DNA of 41,643 nucleotides from DATAQC01 sp038232455 (GTDB lineage Bacteria; Actinomycetota; Acidimicrobiia; Acidimicrobiales; AC-14), in assembly GCA_038232455.1 (NCBI GenBank), contig JBBSHU010000011.1:1-41643 (forward strand). Direction: 5' to 3'. Under the pieces are notes generated by a model. It saw nothing but the letters and a program-made list of their open reading frames with translations. It did not search any database and was not told where the DNA came from. Below, piece by piece: positions 31,799 through 40,898 of the stretch (positions are counted from its first letter, which is position 1; each line of letters opens with the position of its first letter). The translations under genes and the position numbers were made by a program.

Positions 31799-32558
31799 GA
31801 GCGGCCCGGTGGGGGAGTCACCCGCAGCACTGTGGGAGGCCCACGCCGGGTGGTGGCAGGAGAACTTCACCGACGGGGCCGACGCCGAGTACGACGAGCA
31901 GATCCTGCCCCTGGCCGCCACCCACCTGGCGGGGGCGGTCGACGTGCTCGACATCGGCGCGGGGGAGGGCCAGGTGGCCCGGGTGGCCGCCGCCACCGGT
32001 GCCCGACGGGTGGTGGGCATCGATCCGGTGGCGGCCCAGGTGTCGGTGGGCCGCAGCCGGGGTGGGGGAGTGCTCTACGGACGAGGTGAGGCCGGGGCTC
32101 TCCCCTTCCCGCCGGAGGCGTTCGACGCCGTCGTGGCCTGCCTGGTGTTCGAGCACATCACCGACACCGACGGCGCCCTGGCCGAGGTGGGCCGGGTCCT
32201 GCGTCCGGGCGGACGCTTCCTGTTCTTCCTCAACCACCCCCTCCTCCAGGCCCCGGGGTCGGGGTGGATCGACGACCACATCCTCGACGAGCAGTACTGG
32301 CGCATCGGTCCCTACCTCCACGAGGACTCATCGCTGGAGGAGGTGGAGAAGGGCGTCTTCGTGCCGTTCGTCCACCGGCCGCTGTCTCGCTACGTCAATG
32401 CCATGGCCGCCGCCGGCCTGGTGATCCGTCGCATGGAGGAACCTCCGCCCCCACCCGGCTTCATGGCCCGGGCCACCGAGTACCGCGACGCCGCCACCAT
32501 CCCGCGCCTCCTCCTCATGATCGCCGCCAAGGAGGGGGATAGCGTGGGTCCGTCGTGA
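31791..32558 (+). CDS. SAM-dependent methyltransferase (class I)
   Basis: A 255-residue class I methyltransferase: motif I VLDIGAGEGQVARVAA, motif II acid in VVGIDPVAAQ, then LPFPPEAFDAVVACLVFEHI and VGRVLRPGGRFLFFL. A C-terminal domain with DEQYWRIGPYLHED and HRPLSRYVNAM follows. It is unrelated to the methyltransferase at 24244 beyond the fold. The GTG at 31791 overlaps the uvrC end by eight bases, and its stop overlaps the rapZ start (GTGA), so it is embedded in the uvrC-rapZ string where many actinobacteria have no gene. Substrate unknown; a small-molecule or tRNA-related role is possible but unsupported. Confidence 0.9.
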   Translation: MAESGPVGESPAALWEAHAGWWQENFTDGADAEYDEQILPLAATHLAGAVDVLDIGAGEGQVARVAAATGARRVVGIDPVAAQVSVGRSRGGGVLYGRGEAGALPFPPEAFDAVVACLVFEHITDTDGALAEVGRVLRPGGRFLFFLNHPLLQAPGSGWIDDHILDEQYWRIGPYLHEDSSLEEVEKGVFVPFVHRPLSRYVNAMAAAGLVIRRMEEPPPPPGFMARATEYRDAATIPRLLLMIAAKEGDSVGPS

Positions 32559-33436
32559 GCGAGTTCCTCATCATCACCGGGCTGTCCGGGGCGGGGCGGT
32601 CCCAGGCGGCCGACTGCTTCGAGGACCTGGGCTGGTTCGTCATCGACAACATGCCCCCGGCGCTGCTAACCAAGGTCACCGAACTGGTGCAGGCGCCGGG
32701 TTCCACCATCGAGAGGGTCGCCCTGGTGGTGGGCACCACGGCCTACCTCGACGAGCTGTCACCTGCGCTCGACCAGGTGGCCAAGACCGCCAACCGCGTC
32801 CGGATCCTCTTCCTCGAAGCCACCACCGAGGTACTCGTCCGCCGCTACGAGAACACCCGGCGCCGCCACCCCATGGCCGAGAGCGACCGGGTCTCCGACG
32901 GCATCGAGCGCGAACGGGAGTTGCTCGACCCGGTGAAGGCGCAGGCCGACGTGGTCGTCGACACGAGCGACCTCAACGTGCACCAGCTCCGCGACCGCCT
33001 GCTCGACCTGTTCGCCGGCGACACCGAGAGCGGCCTGCAGACGAGCATCGTGTCGTTCGGGTACAAGCACGGCCTTCCTCTCGACGTCGACCTGGTCTTC
33101 GACTGCCGGTTCCTGCCCAACCCCCACTGGGTCCCCGACCTCCGCCCCCTCACCGGGCTCGACGACCCCGTGCGCAAGTACGTCACCGACCAGCCCGACA
33201 CGCCGGTGTTCCTGGAGCGACTCGACGGGCTGCTCGAGCTGCTGCTGCCCGCGTACGTGAAGGAGGGCAAGTCCTACCTGTCGATCGGCGTGGGGTGTAC
33301 CGGCGGCACCCACCGGTCGGTGGTGATCGCCACCGAACTGGGCCGACTGCTCCGCGCCCGAGGCTTCCAGCCCACCGTGTCGCATCGCGACATCAACAAG
33401 CATCGGGCCGAGTGGGCCGGGCGGTCGGGAGCCTGA
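32555..33436 (+). CDS. rapZ: RNase adapter RapZ / YvcJ-family nucleotide-binding protein
   Basis: A 293-residue RapZ/YvcJ protein. The P-loop is GLSGAGRSQ (9-17), with Arg instead of the usual Lys, a form I recall from actinobacterial members. ERERELLDPVKAQADVVVDT and the C-terminal HGLPLDVDLVFDCRFLPNPHW, GVGCTGGTHRSV and SHRDINKH are characteristic. In E. coli RapZ directs RNase E to a small RNA for glucosamine-6-phosphate control; in Gram-positives YvcJ binds GTP and its role is less clear. The GTG start overlaps the upstream stop by four bases; yvcK follows two bases after the stop. Confidence 0.95.
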   Translation: MSEFLIITGLSGAGRSQAADCFEDLGWFVIDNMPPALLTKVTELVQAPGSTIERVALVVGTTAYLDELSPALDQVAKTANRVRILFLEATTEVLVRRYENTRRRHPMAESDRVSDGIERERELLDPVKAQADVVVDTSDLNVHQLRDRLLDLFAGDTESGLQTSIVSFGYKHGLPLDVDLVFDCRFLPNPHWVPDLRPLTGLDDPVRKYVTDQPDTPVFLERLDGLLELLLPAYVKEGKSYLSIGVGCTGGTHRSVVIATELGRLLRARGFQPTVSHRDINKHRAEWAGRSGA

Positions 33437-33438
33437 CC

Positions 33439-34323
33439 GTGACGAGGGTGGTCGCCCTGGGCGGAGGCCACGGCCTGGCCGCCAGCCTGCTGGCTGTGCG
33501 CCGCTACGCCGACGACATTTGCGCCATCGTGTCGGTGGCCGACGACGGCGGGTCGAGCGGTCGTCTGCGCGCCGATTTCGACATCCCTCCGCCGGGCGAC
33601 CTGCGCAAGTGCCTGGTCGCCCTGGCCGAGCCCGGATCGCTATGGACCCGGGCCTTCGAGCACCGGTTCGACGGTGGTGAGCTGGAGGGCCACGCCTTCG
33701 GGAACCTGGTGATCGCCGGCCTGGCCGACACCACCGGTGACTTCTCGGAGGCCCTGACCGAAGCCGGCCGCCTGCTGGGGGCGGTGGGCCGGGTCGTGCC
33801 CGCCACCCGCGACCCGGTCGTGCTCAAGGCCGTCGTCGGCACCGACGCCAACGGCGGAGAAGGCTCCATACACGGCCAGGTGGCGGTCGCCAATGCCGGG
33901 CGCATCGTCGGCGTCTCCCTCGTCCCCACCGATCCGGCGCCCCCGGCAGCCGCCCTCGAGGCCCTAGCCAGGGCCGACCAGGTGGTCATCGGGCCCGGGT
34001 CGCTGTTCACCAGTGTGCTCGCCGTCGTCGCCGTCCCCGCGCTGCGCCATGCCCTGGCCACGACGCCCGGACGCAAGATCTACGTTTGCAACCTGCGCGA
34101 ACAGAAGCCCGAGACCACCGGCTACGACGTGGCTGCCCACGTCCACGCCCTCGCCGCTCACGGACTCGACGTGGACGCCGTCCTGTACCATCCGGGCGCC
34201 CTACCCGTCGGGACACCGGGAGTCACGTGCGTGGAGCGACAGATTGCGCGGCAAGGGAGTGCCGCGCACGACCCGGAGCTTCTGGCGGCGGCACTAGTGG
34301 ATCTGGCGGGTCAGGTCGGGTAA
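33439..34323 (+). CDS. yvcK: YvcK-family (CofD-like) UDP-sugar-binding regulator
   Basis: A 294-residue YvcK/GlmR-type protein: N-terminal VVALGGGHGLAASL, then VSVADDGGSSGRLR, PPGDLRKCLVALA, EGHAFGNLVIAGL and the C-terminal VIGPGSLFTSVLAV with NLREQKPETTGYDVAAHV. These proteins bind UDP-GlcNAc-type ligands and adjust carbon flow to cell-wall synthesis. The GTG at 33439 is chosen for the GGGAG eight bases upstream and the two-base gap to rapZ. In most actinobacteria whiA comes next; here gap begins 25 bases later, with nothing between. Confidence 0.95.
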   Translation: MTRVVALGGGHGLAASLLAVRRYADDICAIVSVADDGGSSGRLRADFDIPPPGDLRKCLVALAEPGSLWTRAFEHRFDGGELEGHAFGNLVIAGLADTTGDFSEALTEAGRLLGAVGRVVPATRDPVVLKAVVGTDANGGEGSIHGQVAVANAGRIVGVSLVPTDPAPPAAALEALARADQVVIGPGSLFTSVLAVVAVPALRHALATTPGRKIYVCNLREQKPETTGYDVAAHVHALAAHGLDVDAVLYHPGALPVGTPGVTCVERQIARQGSAAHDPELLAAALVDLAGQVG

Positions 34324-34348
34324 ACAGAGACGAAACAAGGGAGGCCAC

Positions 34349-35359
34349 ATGACGGTCAGGGTCGGCATCAACGGGTTCGGGCGGATCGGGCGGAACTTCA
34401 CCCGAGCGGTTTTGCAGCGGGGATCCGATATAGAGATCGTGTCGGTCAACGACCTCACGTCGCCGGCCACCCTGGCGCACCTGATGGAGTTCGACTCGGT
34501 CCTCGGGCGCCTCGGCGAGGACGTCTCCACCACCGACGACGGCATCCAGGTGGGCAGGCAGAACTTCCGGGTCACCTCTGAGCGCGACCCCAAGGCCTTG
34601 CCCTGGGGCGAGTTGGATGTCGACGTGGTGATCGAGTCCACCGGCCTGTTCACCGACCGGGACAAGGCGGCCCAGCACATCGACGCGGGCGCTCCCCGAG
34701 TCGTGGTGTCGGCCCCGGCCAATGGAGCCGACGCCACCTTCGTGATCGGCGTCAACGACGACACCTTCGATGCCGACAAGCACACGGTGGTCTCCAACGC
34801 CTCCTGCACCACCAACTGCTTCGTGCCCATGGTGAAGGTCCTCGACGATGCCTTTGGCGTGGAAAAGGGCCTGATGACCACCGTGCACGCCATGACCAAC
34901 GACCAGAACCTGCTCGACCTCCCGCACAAGGACCTGCGCCGGGGCCGGTCGGCACCCATCAACATCGTGCCCTGCTCCACCGGTGCGGCCCGGGCCACGA
35001 GCCTCGTCCTCGAGGCCATGAAGGGCAAGCTCGACGGAACCGCCCTGCGGGTTCCCGTGCCCGTCGGTTCCATCACCGACTTCACCGCCGTCCTCGGTCG
35101 CGACGTCACCGTCGACGAGGTGAACGAGGCCTTCCGCAAGGCCGCATCCGAAGGCCCCATGGCCAAGATCATCGAGTACTCCACCGACCCCCTCGTCTCC
35201 ACCGACATCGTCGGTTCGCCGGCGTCGGTCACCTTCGACTCCGAGCTCACCATGGCGATGGGCAACCTGGTCAAGGTAAACGGCTGGTACGACAACGAGT
35301 GGGGTTACTCCAACCGCCTCGTGGATCTGGTGGAGCTGGTCGGTTCGGCCAACAAGTGA
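34349..35359 (+). CDS. gap: Glyceraldehyde-3-phosphate dehydrogenase, type I
   Basis: A 336-residue GAPDH, converting glyceraldehyde-3-phosphate to 1,3-bisphosphoglycerate in glycolysis. The Rossmann motif is INGFGRIGRNFTRAV, D35 in VNDLT points to NAD specificity, and the active site is SNASCTTNC with C153, paired with H180 in TTVHAMTND. The C-terminal WYDNEWGYSNRLVDL is typical. AGGGAGG precedes the ATG at 34349 by five bases, a strong site that may raise expression above the upstream genes. The pgk start overlaps its stop by four bases. Confidence 0.98.
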   Translation: MTVRVGINGFGRIGRNFTRAVLQRGSDIEIVSVNDLTSPATLAHLMEFDSVLGRLGEDVSTTDDGIQVGRQNFRVTSERDPKALPWGELDVDVVIESTGLFTDRDKAAQHIDAGAPRVVVSAPANGADATFVIGVNDDTFDADKHTVVSNASCTTNCFVPMVKVLDDAFGVEKGLMTTVHAMTNDQNLLDLPHKDLRRGRSAPINIVPCSTGAARATSLVLEAMKGKLDGTALRVPVPVGSITDFTAVLGRDVTVDEVNEAFRKAASEGPMAKIIEYSTDPLVSTDIVGSPASVTFDSELTMAMGNLVKVNGWYDNEWGYSNRLVDLVELVGSANK

Positions 35360-36456
35360 GCCTGCCCACCCTCGAGGATCTCCCCGACCCCAAGGGCAAG
35401 CGGGTCCTCCTGCGGGTCGACTTCAACGTCCCCATCTCCGACGGCTCCATCGACGACGACATGCGGATCAAGGCCGCCCTGCCCACCATCGAATGGCTCA
35501 CCGAGCACGGGGCCAACATCGACGCCTGTGCTCACCTGGGCCGGCCCAAAGGAAAGCCGGACGAGAAGTACAGCCTCGACCCGGTGCGCGAGCGTCTGGC
35601 CGAGCTGGCGCCCGATGTCGAGCTGATGGAGAACCTGCGCTTCGACCCGGGAGAGGAGGACAACGACGACGCCTTCGTGCAGCGTCTGGTCGAGGGCCAC
35701 GACCTTTACGTCAACGATGCCTTCGGCGCCTGTCACCGCTCCCACGCCTCGGTCGTGGGGCCCCCGAAGCATCTGCCCAGCGCAGCCGGCCGTCTCCTGT
35801 CCCGCGAGGTCGAGGTGCTGACCAAGTTGCTCGAAGACCCCGCCCGCCCGTTCGTGGCCGTTCTCGGAGGGGCCAAGGTGAGCGACAAGTTGGGTGTCAT
35901 CAAGGCCCTGCTCGACCAGGTCGATGGCCTGGTCATCGGCGGGGGGATGTGCTTCACGTTCCTGGCCGCCCAGGGCCACGGGGTCGGTGACTCCCTGCTC
36001 CAGAAGGACCAGATCGACGCGTGCCGGGAGTTGTTCGACTCGGGCAAGATCACCCTTCCGTCCGACATCATCGCCATGGGTCCCGACGACGAGGTGCGCA
36101 CGGTCGACGGCGAGGTACCCGACGGCTGGAAGGGACTCGACATCGGCCCGGGCAGTGCCGCCGCCTTCGCCGACATCATCGCCGAGGCCGGAACCGTCCT
36201 GTGGAACGGCCCCATGGGCATGTTCGAAGACGAGCGGTTCGCCGCCGGGACCAAGACGGTGGCCGAGGCTGTGGCCAATGCCGGGGGGTTCACCGTCGTG
36301 GGGGGCGGCGACAGTGCCGCGGCGGTCGCCGGATTCGGCTTCGCCGACGGCGTCGACCACATCTCCACCGGTGGGGGAGCCTCCCTGGAGTTCATCGAGC
36401 AGGGCGACCTGCCCGGGCTGAAGGCGCTGCGTGAAGCTAAGGGAGCTAATGCCTGA
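35356..36456 (+). CDS. pgk: Phosphoglycerate kinase
   Basis: A 366-residue phosphoglycerate kinase, making ATP from 1,3-bisphosphoglycerate. Substrate-binding segments are LLRVDFNVPI, CAHLGRPKG and DAFGACHRSHASVVG; nucleotide-binding parts are LGGAKVSDKLGVI, GGGMCFTF, and GGGDSAAAV with STGGGASLEF. The GTG at 35356 (gtgag, overlapping the gap stop) gives the usual N-terminus LPTLEDLPDPKGKRVLLR; an earlier in-frame start would sit inside gap. It is somewhat shorter than the common 390-400 residues, but motifs are complete. tpiA starts eight bases before its stop. Confidence 0.97.
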   Translation: MSLPTLEDLPDPKGKRVLLRVDFNVPISDGSIDDDMRIKAALPTIEWLTEHGANIDACAHLGRPKGKPDEKYSLDPVRERLAELAPDVELMENLRFDPGEEDNDDAFVQRLVEGHDLYVNDAFGACHRSHASVVGPPKHLPSAAGRLLSREVEVLTKLLEDPARPFVAVLGGAKVSDKLGVIKALLDQVDGLVIGGGMCFTFLAAQGHGVGDSLLQKDQIDACRELFDSGKITLPSDIIAMGPDDEVRTVDGEVPDGWKGLDIGPGSAAAFADIIAEAGTVLWNGPMGMFEDERFAAGTKTVAEAVANAGGFTVVGGGDSAAAVAGFGFADGVDHISTGGGASLEFIEQGDLPGLKALREAKGANA

Positions 36457-37234
36457 GGGTCGCAAGCCGTTCATCAGCGGCAACTGGAAGATGAACCACA
36501 ACCACCTCGAGGCGATCCAGGTGGTGCAGAAGCTGGAGTTCAGGCTCGAGGCCGGCGACTACGAGGCGCTCGACGTGTCGGTGCACCCGCCGTTCACCTG
36601 CCTGCGGTCGATCCAGACCATCCTCGACGCCGACAAGTCACCCATTGCCCTCGGGGCCCAGAACTGCCACTGGGAGGAATCCGGGGCATTCACCGGCGAG
36701 ATCAGCGCTCCGATGCTGGCCAAGCTCAACGTGGCGTGGTGCATTGCCGGCCACTCCGAGCGCCGGGAGTTGTTCGGCGAGACCGACGAGACCGTGAGTC
36801 GCAAGCTCGAGGCCATCTGGGCGGCGGGGATGAAACCCATTCTGTGCGTGGGCGAGACCCTCGGGGAGCGGGAGGCGGGGCAAACCGAGGCCAAGGTCTC
36901 AGGCCAGGTGCGGGCCGTCCTCAACGGGCCCGCCCCCGAGCGGATCGCAGCCATGGTGGTGGCTTACGAGCCCATCTGGGCCATCGGCACGGGCAAAACG
37001 GCCACGCCTGACGACGCCCAGGCCACCTGCGGGCTGATCCGCAGCGTCGTCGCCGACCTCCATGGCGATGAAGTCGCCGCCTCGGTTCGAATTCAGTACG
37101 GAGGCTCGGTGAAGTCGTCCAACATCGCCGAGATCATGGCCCAGCCCGACATCGACGGGGCACTCGTGGGAGGGGCCAGCCTCGACCCCGACGAGTTCGC
37201 CAAGATCGTCCAGTACCGCCTGTCGCCCGGCTGA
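36449..37234 (+). CDS. tpiA: Triosephosphate isomerase
   Basis: A 261-residue triosephosphate isomerase, interconverting the two triose phosphates. Active-site residues are N12 and K14 (ISGNWKMN), H102 (CIAGHSERRELFG) and E174 (VVAYEPIWAIGTGKTATP), and the phosphate-binding end is IQYGGSVKSSN and ALVGGASL. The ATG at 36449 has AAGGGAG four to five bases upstream and overlaps the pgk end by eight bases; a GTG at 36431 in the same frame would add six residues but has no better ribosome site. An 81-base gap follows before secG. Confidence 0.96.
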   Translation: MPEGRKPFISGNWKMNHNHLEAIQVVQKLEFRLEAGDYEALDVSVHPPFTCLRSIQTILDADKSPIALGAQNCHWEESGAFTGEISAPMLAKLNVAWCIAGHSERRELFGETDETVSRKLEAIWAAGMKPILCVGETLGEREAGQTEAKVSGQVRAVLNGPAPERIAAMVVAYEPIWAIGTGKTATPDDAQATCGLIRSVVADLHGDEVAASVRIQYGGSVKSSNIAEIMAQPDIDGALVGGASLDPDEFAKIVQYRLSPG

Positions 37235-37269
37235 GACCAGGGTGGGGGAGCGCCGGAATGGCGGGCTGC

Positions 37270-37322
37270 TAGCCTCGTCGGCCGTGGATCAAATGGTGAA
37301 CAGCGGTGGTTCGGCGTGCTGA
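37270..37322 (+). promoter_or_regulatory. Possible secG promoter and 12-codon leader ORF overlapping the secG start
   Basis: TAGCCT (37270-37275) lies eight bases before a GTG at 37284 that opens a 12-codon frame ending at TGA 37320-37322. The secG GTG (37316) lies inside the last codons of this frame and in another phase, so termination of the small frame would deliver ribosomes to secG, which has no good ribosome site. This is an arrangement seen in sequence; expression is not shown. Confidence 0.3.
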
Positions 37323-37546
37323 CGGCATTCGTCATGGTGCTCCATGTCGCCGTGTCTCTCACACTCATCCTGCTGATCCTTCTCCACAGCGGGCGGGGTG
37401 GCGGGCTCTCCGACATGTTCGGTGGAGGTATGGGTAGCGCGGCCGCCGGCTCCACCGTCGTCGAGCGCAACCTCGACCGCATCACCGTCGCCATCGCCGT
37501 GGTCTTCGCCTTCACCTCCATCATCCTGGAAATTCGACTCCAGTAA
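37316..37546 (+). CDS. secG: Preprotein translocase subunit SecG
   Basis: A 76-residue SecG, a small subunit of the SecYEG export channel. Two membrane helices (about 3-24 and 51-72) flank the typical cytoplasmic loop HSGRGGGLSDMFGGGMG. The GTG at 37316 gives the normal N-terminus (VMVLHVAVSLTLILLILL) but lacks a clear ribosome site; translation may be coupled to a small upstream frame. It follows tpiA, as in most actinobacteria. Confidence 0.95.
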   Translation: MLTAFVMVLHVAVSLTLILLILLHSGRGGGLSDMFGGGMGSAAAGSTVVERNLDRITVAIAVVFAFTSIILEIRLQ

Positions 37547-37599
37547 CCGGGTTCCGACCTGTTGTCCGGGAAGCGGCGACTCTTGTCGGCCTGGTCCTG

Positions 37600-39218
37600 G
37601 TGATCTCGGCCTGCTCAGGCGGCGCCACCAAGAGCAATGCCTCGGTGTCGACCGGCAAGCGCGGCGGCGTGTTTCGCCTCGGAATCGTCGAGCCGACGGC
37701 GATCGACCCCTACAACTCCCACGAGTCCGAGGTGGAGAACGTCACCAGGTTCGAGGGGACGAACGTCACCAAGGCCCTGTTCGAGGGCTTGGTCAAGGTC
37801 GACCGGGCCACGTCGGAGCTCGTCCCGGGGGTGGCGGAGAAGTGGAGCCACGACGGTGCGTGTTCCCAGTGGACCTTCCGCCTCCGCTCAGGCACCACGT
37901 TCTCCAACGGCGAGGTCGTGACCGCCCAGTCCTTCATCGACGGCATGACCCGCGCCGCGGTGAGCGATCCGGCATCCGACAGCGCCCACTTCCTGGACGG
38001 GATCCAGGGCTACGAAGCGATCCATGGCACCGCCGGCCCCTCACCGACGGCGCCGCCACTCTCGGGCCTGTCCGCTCCGACGACAACACCCTGGTCGTCA
38101 ACCTGGCCAAGCCCAACTGTGAGTTCGACAAGTTGGTCCTCCAGCCGGTGTTCAGCCCCGTGCCCAAAGAGGCGGGCCAGGCCGACCCCAACTCGGCCTA
38201 CTACGGCATGCCGATCGGGAACGGGCCGTTCAAGATGCGTGAGCCGTGGAACCACAACGTCGGAATCGTCCTCGTGCGAAACGACCTGTACTACGGCCCC
38301 AAGGCCCATCTCGACGAGGTCGACTTCACCATCGTGGGTTCCGACAAGCCCACCGAGGCCGAGTACGCCAGCTTCCAGGACGGCAAGGCCGACTGGGCCC
38401 GGATCCCGCCGCCAGCCCTCCCCGAGGCCAGCGCGACCTACAAGCCCCGGAAGGAGTTCATCGCCGAATCCAGGTTCGGGGTCAACTACCTGCTCGTGAA
38501 CGTGGCCAACCCCCCGCTGAACAATGTGAAGGCCCGCCAGGCCATCTCCCTGGCCATCGACCGCGACGCCATCATCGGCGCGGCGTTCAAGGGCTTCCAG
38601 ACCAAGGCGACCTCCTTGGTGCCACCCCCGCTCTCGGCGTTCTACCAGCCCGGCGTGTGTACCAGTTGCGCCAAGGCGGACCCGGTGCAGGCCAGGCGAC
38701 TGGCCCAGGAGGGAGGGGTCCCCCCCGGGACCCCGGTGCGGTTCTCCTTCAACACCGGAGGCGGTCACGAGGAGTGGGTCCAACTCGTCGCCCAGCAGCT
38801 TCAGGACACCCTTGGGCTGAACGTCGACCTGCAGGGCATGGCCTACCGGGACCTGGTGGCCAAGGAGGAGGCTCCCGACGCCACCGGCCTCTACCGCGCG
38901 TCATGGGGATCCGACTATCCCAGCGCCGACGGGTTTCTTCGGCCATTGCTCTCGGCCTCGTCGTTCCCGCCCGGCGACAATCGGGGGCGCTACGACGATC
39001 CCTCCTTCGACTCCCTTCTCGACCGGGCCCAGAAGGCCAACTCCGAGAGCGAGAAGGTCGCCCTGACCAAACGGGCCGAGGATGTGGCCATCGGCAAGGA
39101 CCTGGCGTTGATCCCCATGTGGTATCGCACCCAGTACCGCGTCTTCTCCAACAAGTTCAAGAACGTCGCTCTGGATTCGTTCGAAAACCCGACGCTCGCC
39201 GACATCAGCCTGTCGTGA
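37600..39218 (+). CDS. Family-5 ABC-transporter solute-binding lipoprotein, frame broken
   Basis: A peptide/nickel-type solute-binding protein (SBP family 5) of about 540 residues if one base is restored. The lipobox region is VISACSGG, followed by VFRLGIVEPTAIDPYNSHES and FRLRSGTTFSNGEVVTAQSF. After the four-C run at 38037-38040 the frame changes; the next frame continues PLTDGAATLGPVRSDDNTLV and ends normally at 39218, so one missing C explains the break. The 5' end is also imperfect: starting at GTG 37600 leaves no signal peptide, while the TTG at 37562 followed by one missing base near 37585 would give a normal basic and hydrophobic leader. No permease or ATPase genes adjoin. Paralogue of the next gene. 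Confidence 0.78.
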
Positions 39219-39255
39219 GGTTCCGGTCGCGTCCTGTCGGCGCCCCGTCCTTCCC

Positions 39256-39261
39256 TAGACT
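39256..39261 (+). promoter_or_regulatory. -10 box of solute-binding protein 2
   Basis: TAGACT lies ten bases before the ATG at 39272, in the 53-base gap after the first binding-protein gene. No ribosome site is visible, so the message has a very short or no leader. The same hexamer occurs before the tRNA-Leu gene. Confidence 0.45.
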
Positions 39262-39271
39262 CCCTCTGGCC

Positions 39272-40873
39272 ATGACCCCCTCCCCGTCGTCGCGCAGCTT
39301 TCGCCGGCTCGCAGTGGTGGGCGTCGTGGTCGTTCTGGGCCTAGTCGCAGCGTCGTGCCAGTCCAGCACTCGTGGCCTCACGCCGACGGCGGCCAAGCCT
39401 CCCCCCGACGTGTTCCGCATCGGCGTGGAGACCCCGGGCTCACTCGACCCGGCCCAGGTCCGCTCGCCATCGGAGTTCCTCCTGGCCGAGCAGCTGTTCG
39501 ACGGGTTGACGGCCTACGACTCGAAGTCCCTGGCGGCCAAGCCCTCTCTCGCCGCCAGCTGGCAACCGAGTGCCGACTTGGCCCACTGGGACTTCACCCT
39601 CCGGCCCGACGCCAAGTTCGCCAACGGTCGCCCGATCACCTCTACCGACGTCAAGTACAGCTTCGAACGCATCGCCCAGAAGGGTTCGACCTCGCCGGCG
39701 GTCTCCCAGCTCGCCATCGTGACCGGGTACAAGCAGTTCAACGGCACCGGCAAGGCCGACAACCTGGCCGGCATCACCACGCCCGCTCCGGATGTGGTCC
39801 ATTTCGATCTCGACGAACCCCTTTCCGTCCTTCCCTCGATGGTCGGCAACCCCATCTTCGGCATCGTTCCAAAGGAGGCGGTGGATGCGCCGAGCCCGCC
39901 CTTCGCCACCCAGCCGGTGGGGAGCGGGCCCTTCACCTTCCAGTCGCGCACCGACACGGTCCTGCGCCTGGTCCCCGCACCCGACGCCAAGGTGTCGGTG
40001 AAGGGCCTCGACGTCTTCCTGGCCAAGGACGCGGCCAGTGCCTACGCCGATTTCCTCCGGGGCGGCGTCGACTGGGCCGAGGTGCCCCCCGACCAGGTCG
40101 AGCCCGTTCCCGAGGCCAAGGGTCGCGACGTGATCACGCCCTACACGGGAGAGCTCTTCTACGCCTTCAACCTCAAGAACCCGAAGTTCGGCGACCAGCG
40201 GTTCCGGGAAGCGATCGTGCACGCCGTCGACCGGGATGCCATCGGTCGGGTGGTCTACGGGAGCACAGTGATCCCTCGAAGTGGGCTGGTGGCCGAGGGG
40301 ATCCCCGGAGCCCAGCCCGATGCCTGTGGAGACGTGTGTCGGTTCGACCCGGGCAAGGCCAAGGATCTGCTGAAGCAGACCTTCGGCGACCAGCCCCCCC
40401 CCGCCTTCTCGATCGACTACGACGAAAACCCGACCCAGGAGGCGGTGGCCGAGGCCATGCAGGCCAACCTCAAGGCGGTGGGGATCACCGCCACCCCACG
40501 CCCCCATGTCTTCGGTGACTACCTGAGCTTCGCTCAGAGCGGCGACCGGGAGCTATTCCGCCTGGGCTGGATCGGCCAGTACCCCTCACCGGACGCCTTC
40601 CTCACCCCGCTCTACCAGACGGGCACCGTCGACAACGTCACCGGGTTCTCCTCACCGGTGATCGACAACCTGCTCAAGCAGGGTCGCGGCGACCCCGATG
40701 AGGCCAGGCGGATGGCGTCGTTCCAGGAAGCGGAGAAGCAGATCCTTGCCCAGGTCCCGGTCGTGCCCATCGCCCAGTTCCGGACCCATTCCGTGTCGGC
40801 CAAGCGTGTCCAGAACCTGATTGTCACCACCATGGGCACCTTCGATGCCTCCCAGGTGAAGCTCTCCGGCTAG
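39272..40873 (+). CDS. Family-5 ABC-transporter solute-binding lipoprotein
   Basis: A 533-residue extracellular solute-binding lipoprotein of the oligopeptide/dipeptide/nickel group. The signal peptide has a basic start (SRSFRRLAVVG) and a lipobox LVAASC. Family features include FRIGVETPGSLDPAQV, LTAYDSKSLAAKPSLAASW, WDFTLRPDAKFANGRPITST with DVKYSFERI, and RFREAIVHAVDRDAI. The protein should tether to the outer face of the membrane and hand ligand to a permease. It is a paralogue of the gene just upstream, but no permease or ATPase is present on either side. The ATG at 39272 is the first giving the signal peptide and follows a -10 box by ten bases. The ligand is unknown. Confidence 0.92.
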   Translation: MTPSPSSRSFRRLAVVGVVVVLGLVAASCQSSTRGLTPTAAKPPPDVFRIGVETPGSLDPAQVRSPSEFLLAEQLFDGLTAYDSKSLAAKPSLAASWQPSADLAHWDFTLRPDAKFANGRPITSTDVKYSFERIAQKGSTSPAVSQLAIVTGYKQFNGTGKADNLAGITTPAPDVVHFDLDEPLSVLPSMVGNPIFGIVPKEAVDAPSPPFATQPVGSGPFTFQSRTDTVLRLVPAPDAKVSVKGLDVFLAKDAASAYADFLRGGVDWAEVPPDQVEPVPEAKGRDVITPYTGELFYAFNLKNPKFGDQRFREAIVHAVDRDAIGRVVYGSTVIPRSGLVAEGIPGAQPDACGDVCRFDPGKAKDLLKQTFGDQPPPAFSIDYDENPTQEAVAEAMQANLKAVGITATPRPHVFGDYLSFAQSGDRELFRLGWIGQYPSPDAFLTPLYQTGTVDNVTGFSSPVIDNLLKQGRGDPDEARRMASFQEAEKQILAQVPVVPIAQFRTHSVSAKRVQNLIVTTMGTFDASQVKLSG

Positions 40874-40877
40874 ACGG

Positions 40878-40883
40878 TAGACT
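40878..40883 (+). promoter_or_regulatory. -10 box of tRNA-Leu
   Basis: TAGACT ends 15 bases before the tRNA 5' end, five bases after the stop of the preceding binding-protein gene. The position suits a tRNA promoter with a short 5' leader. No clear -35 is seen. Confidence 0.45.
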
Positions 40884-40898
40884 TGCCTGACCACCCCA

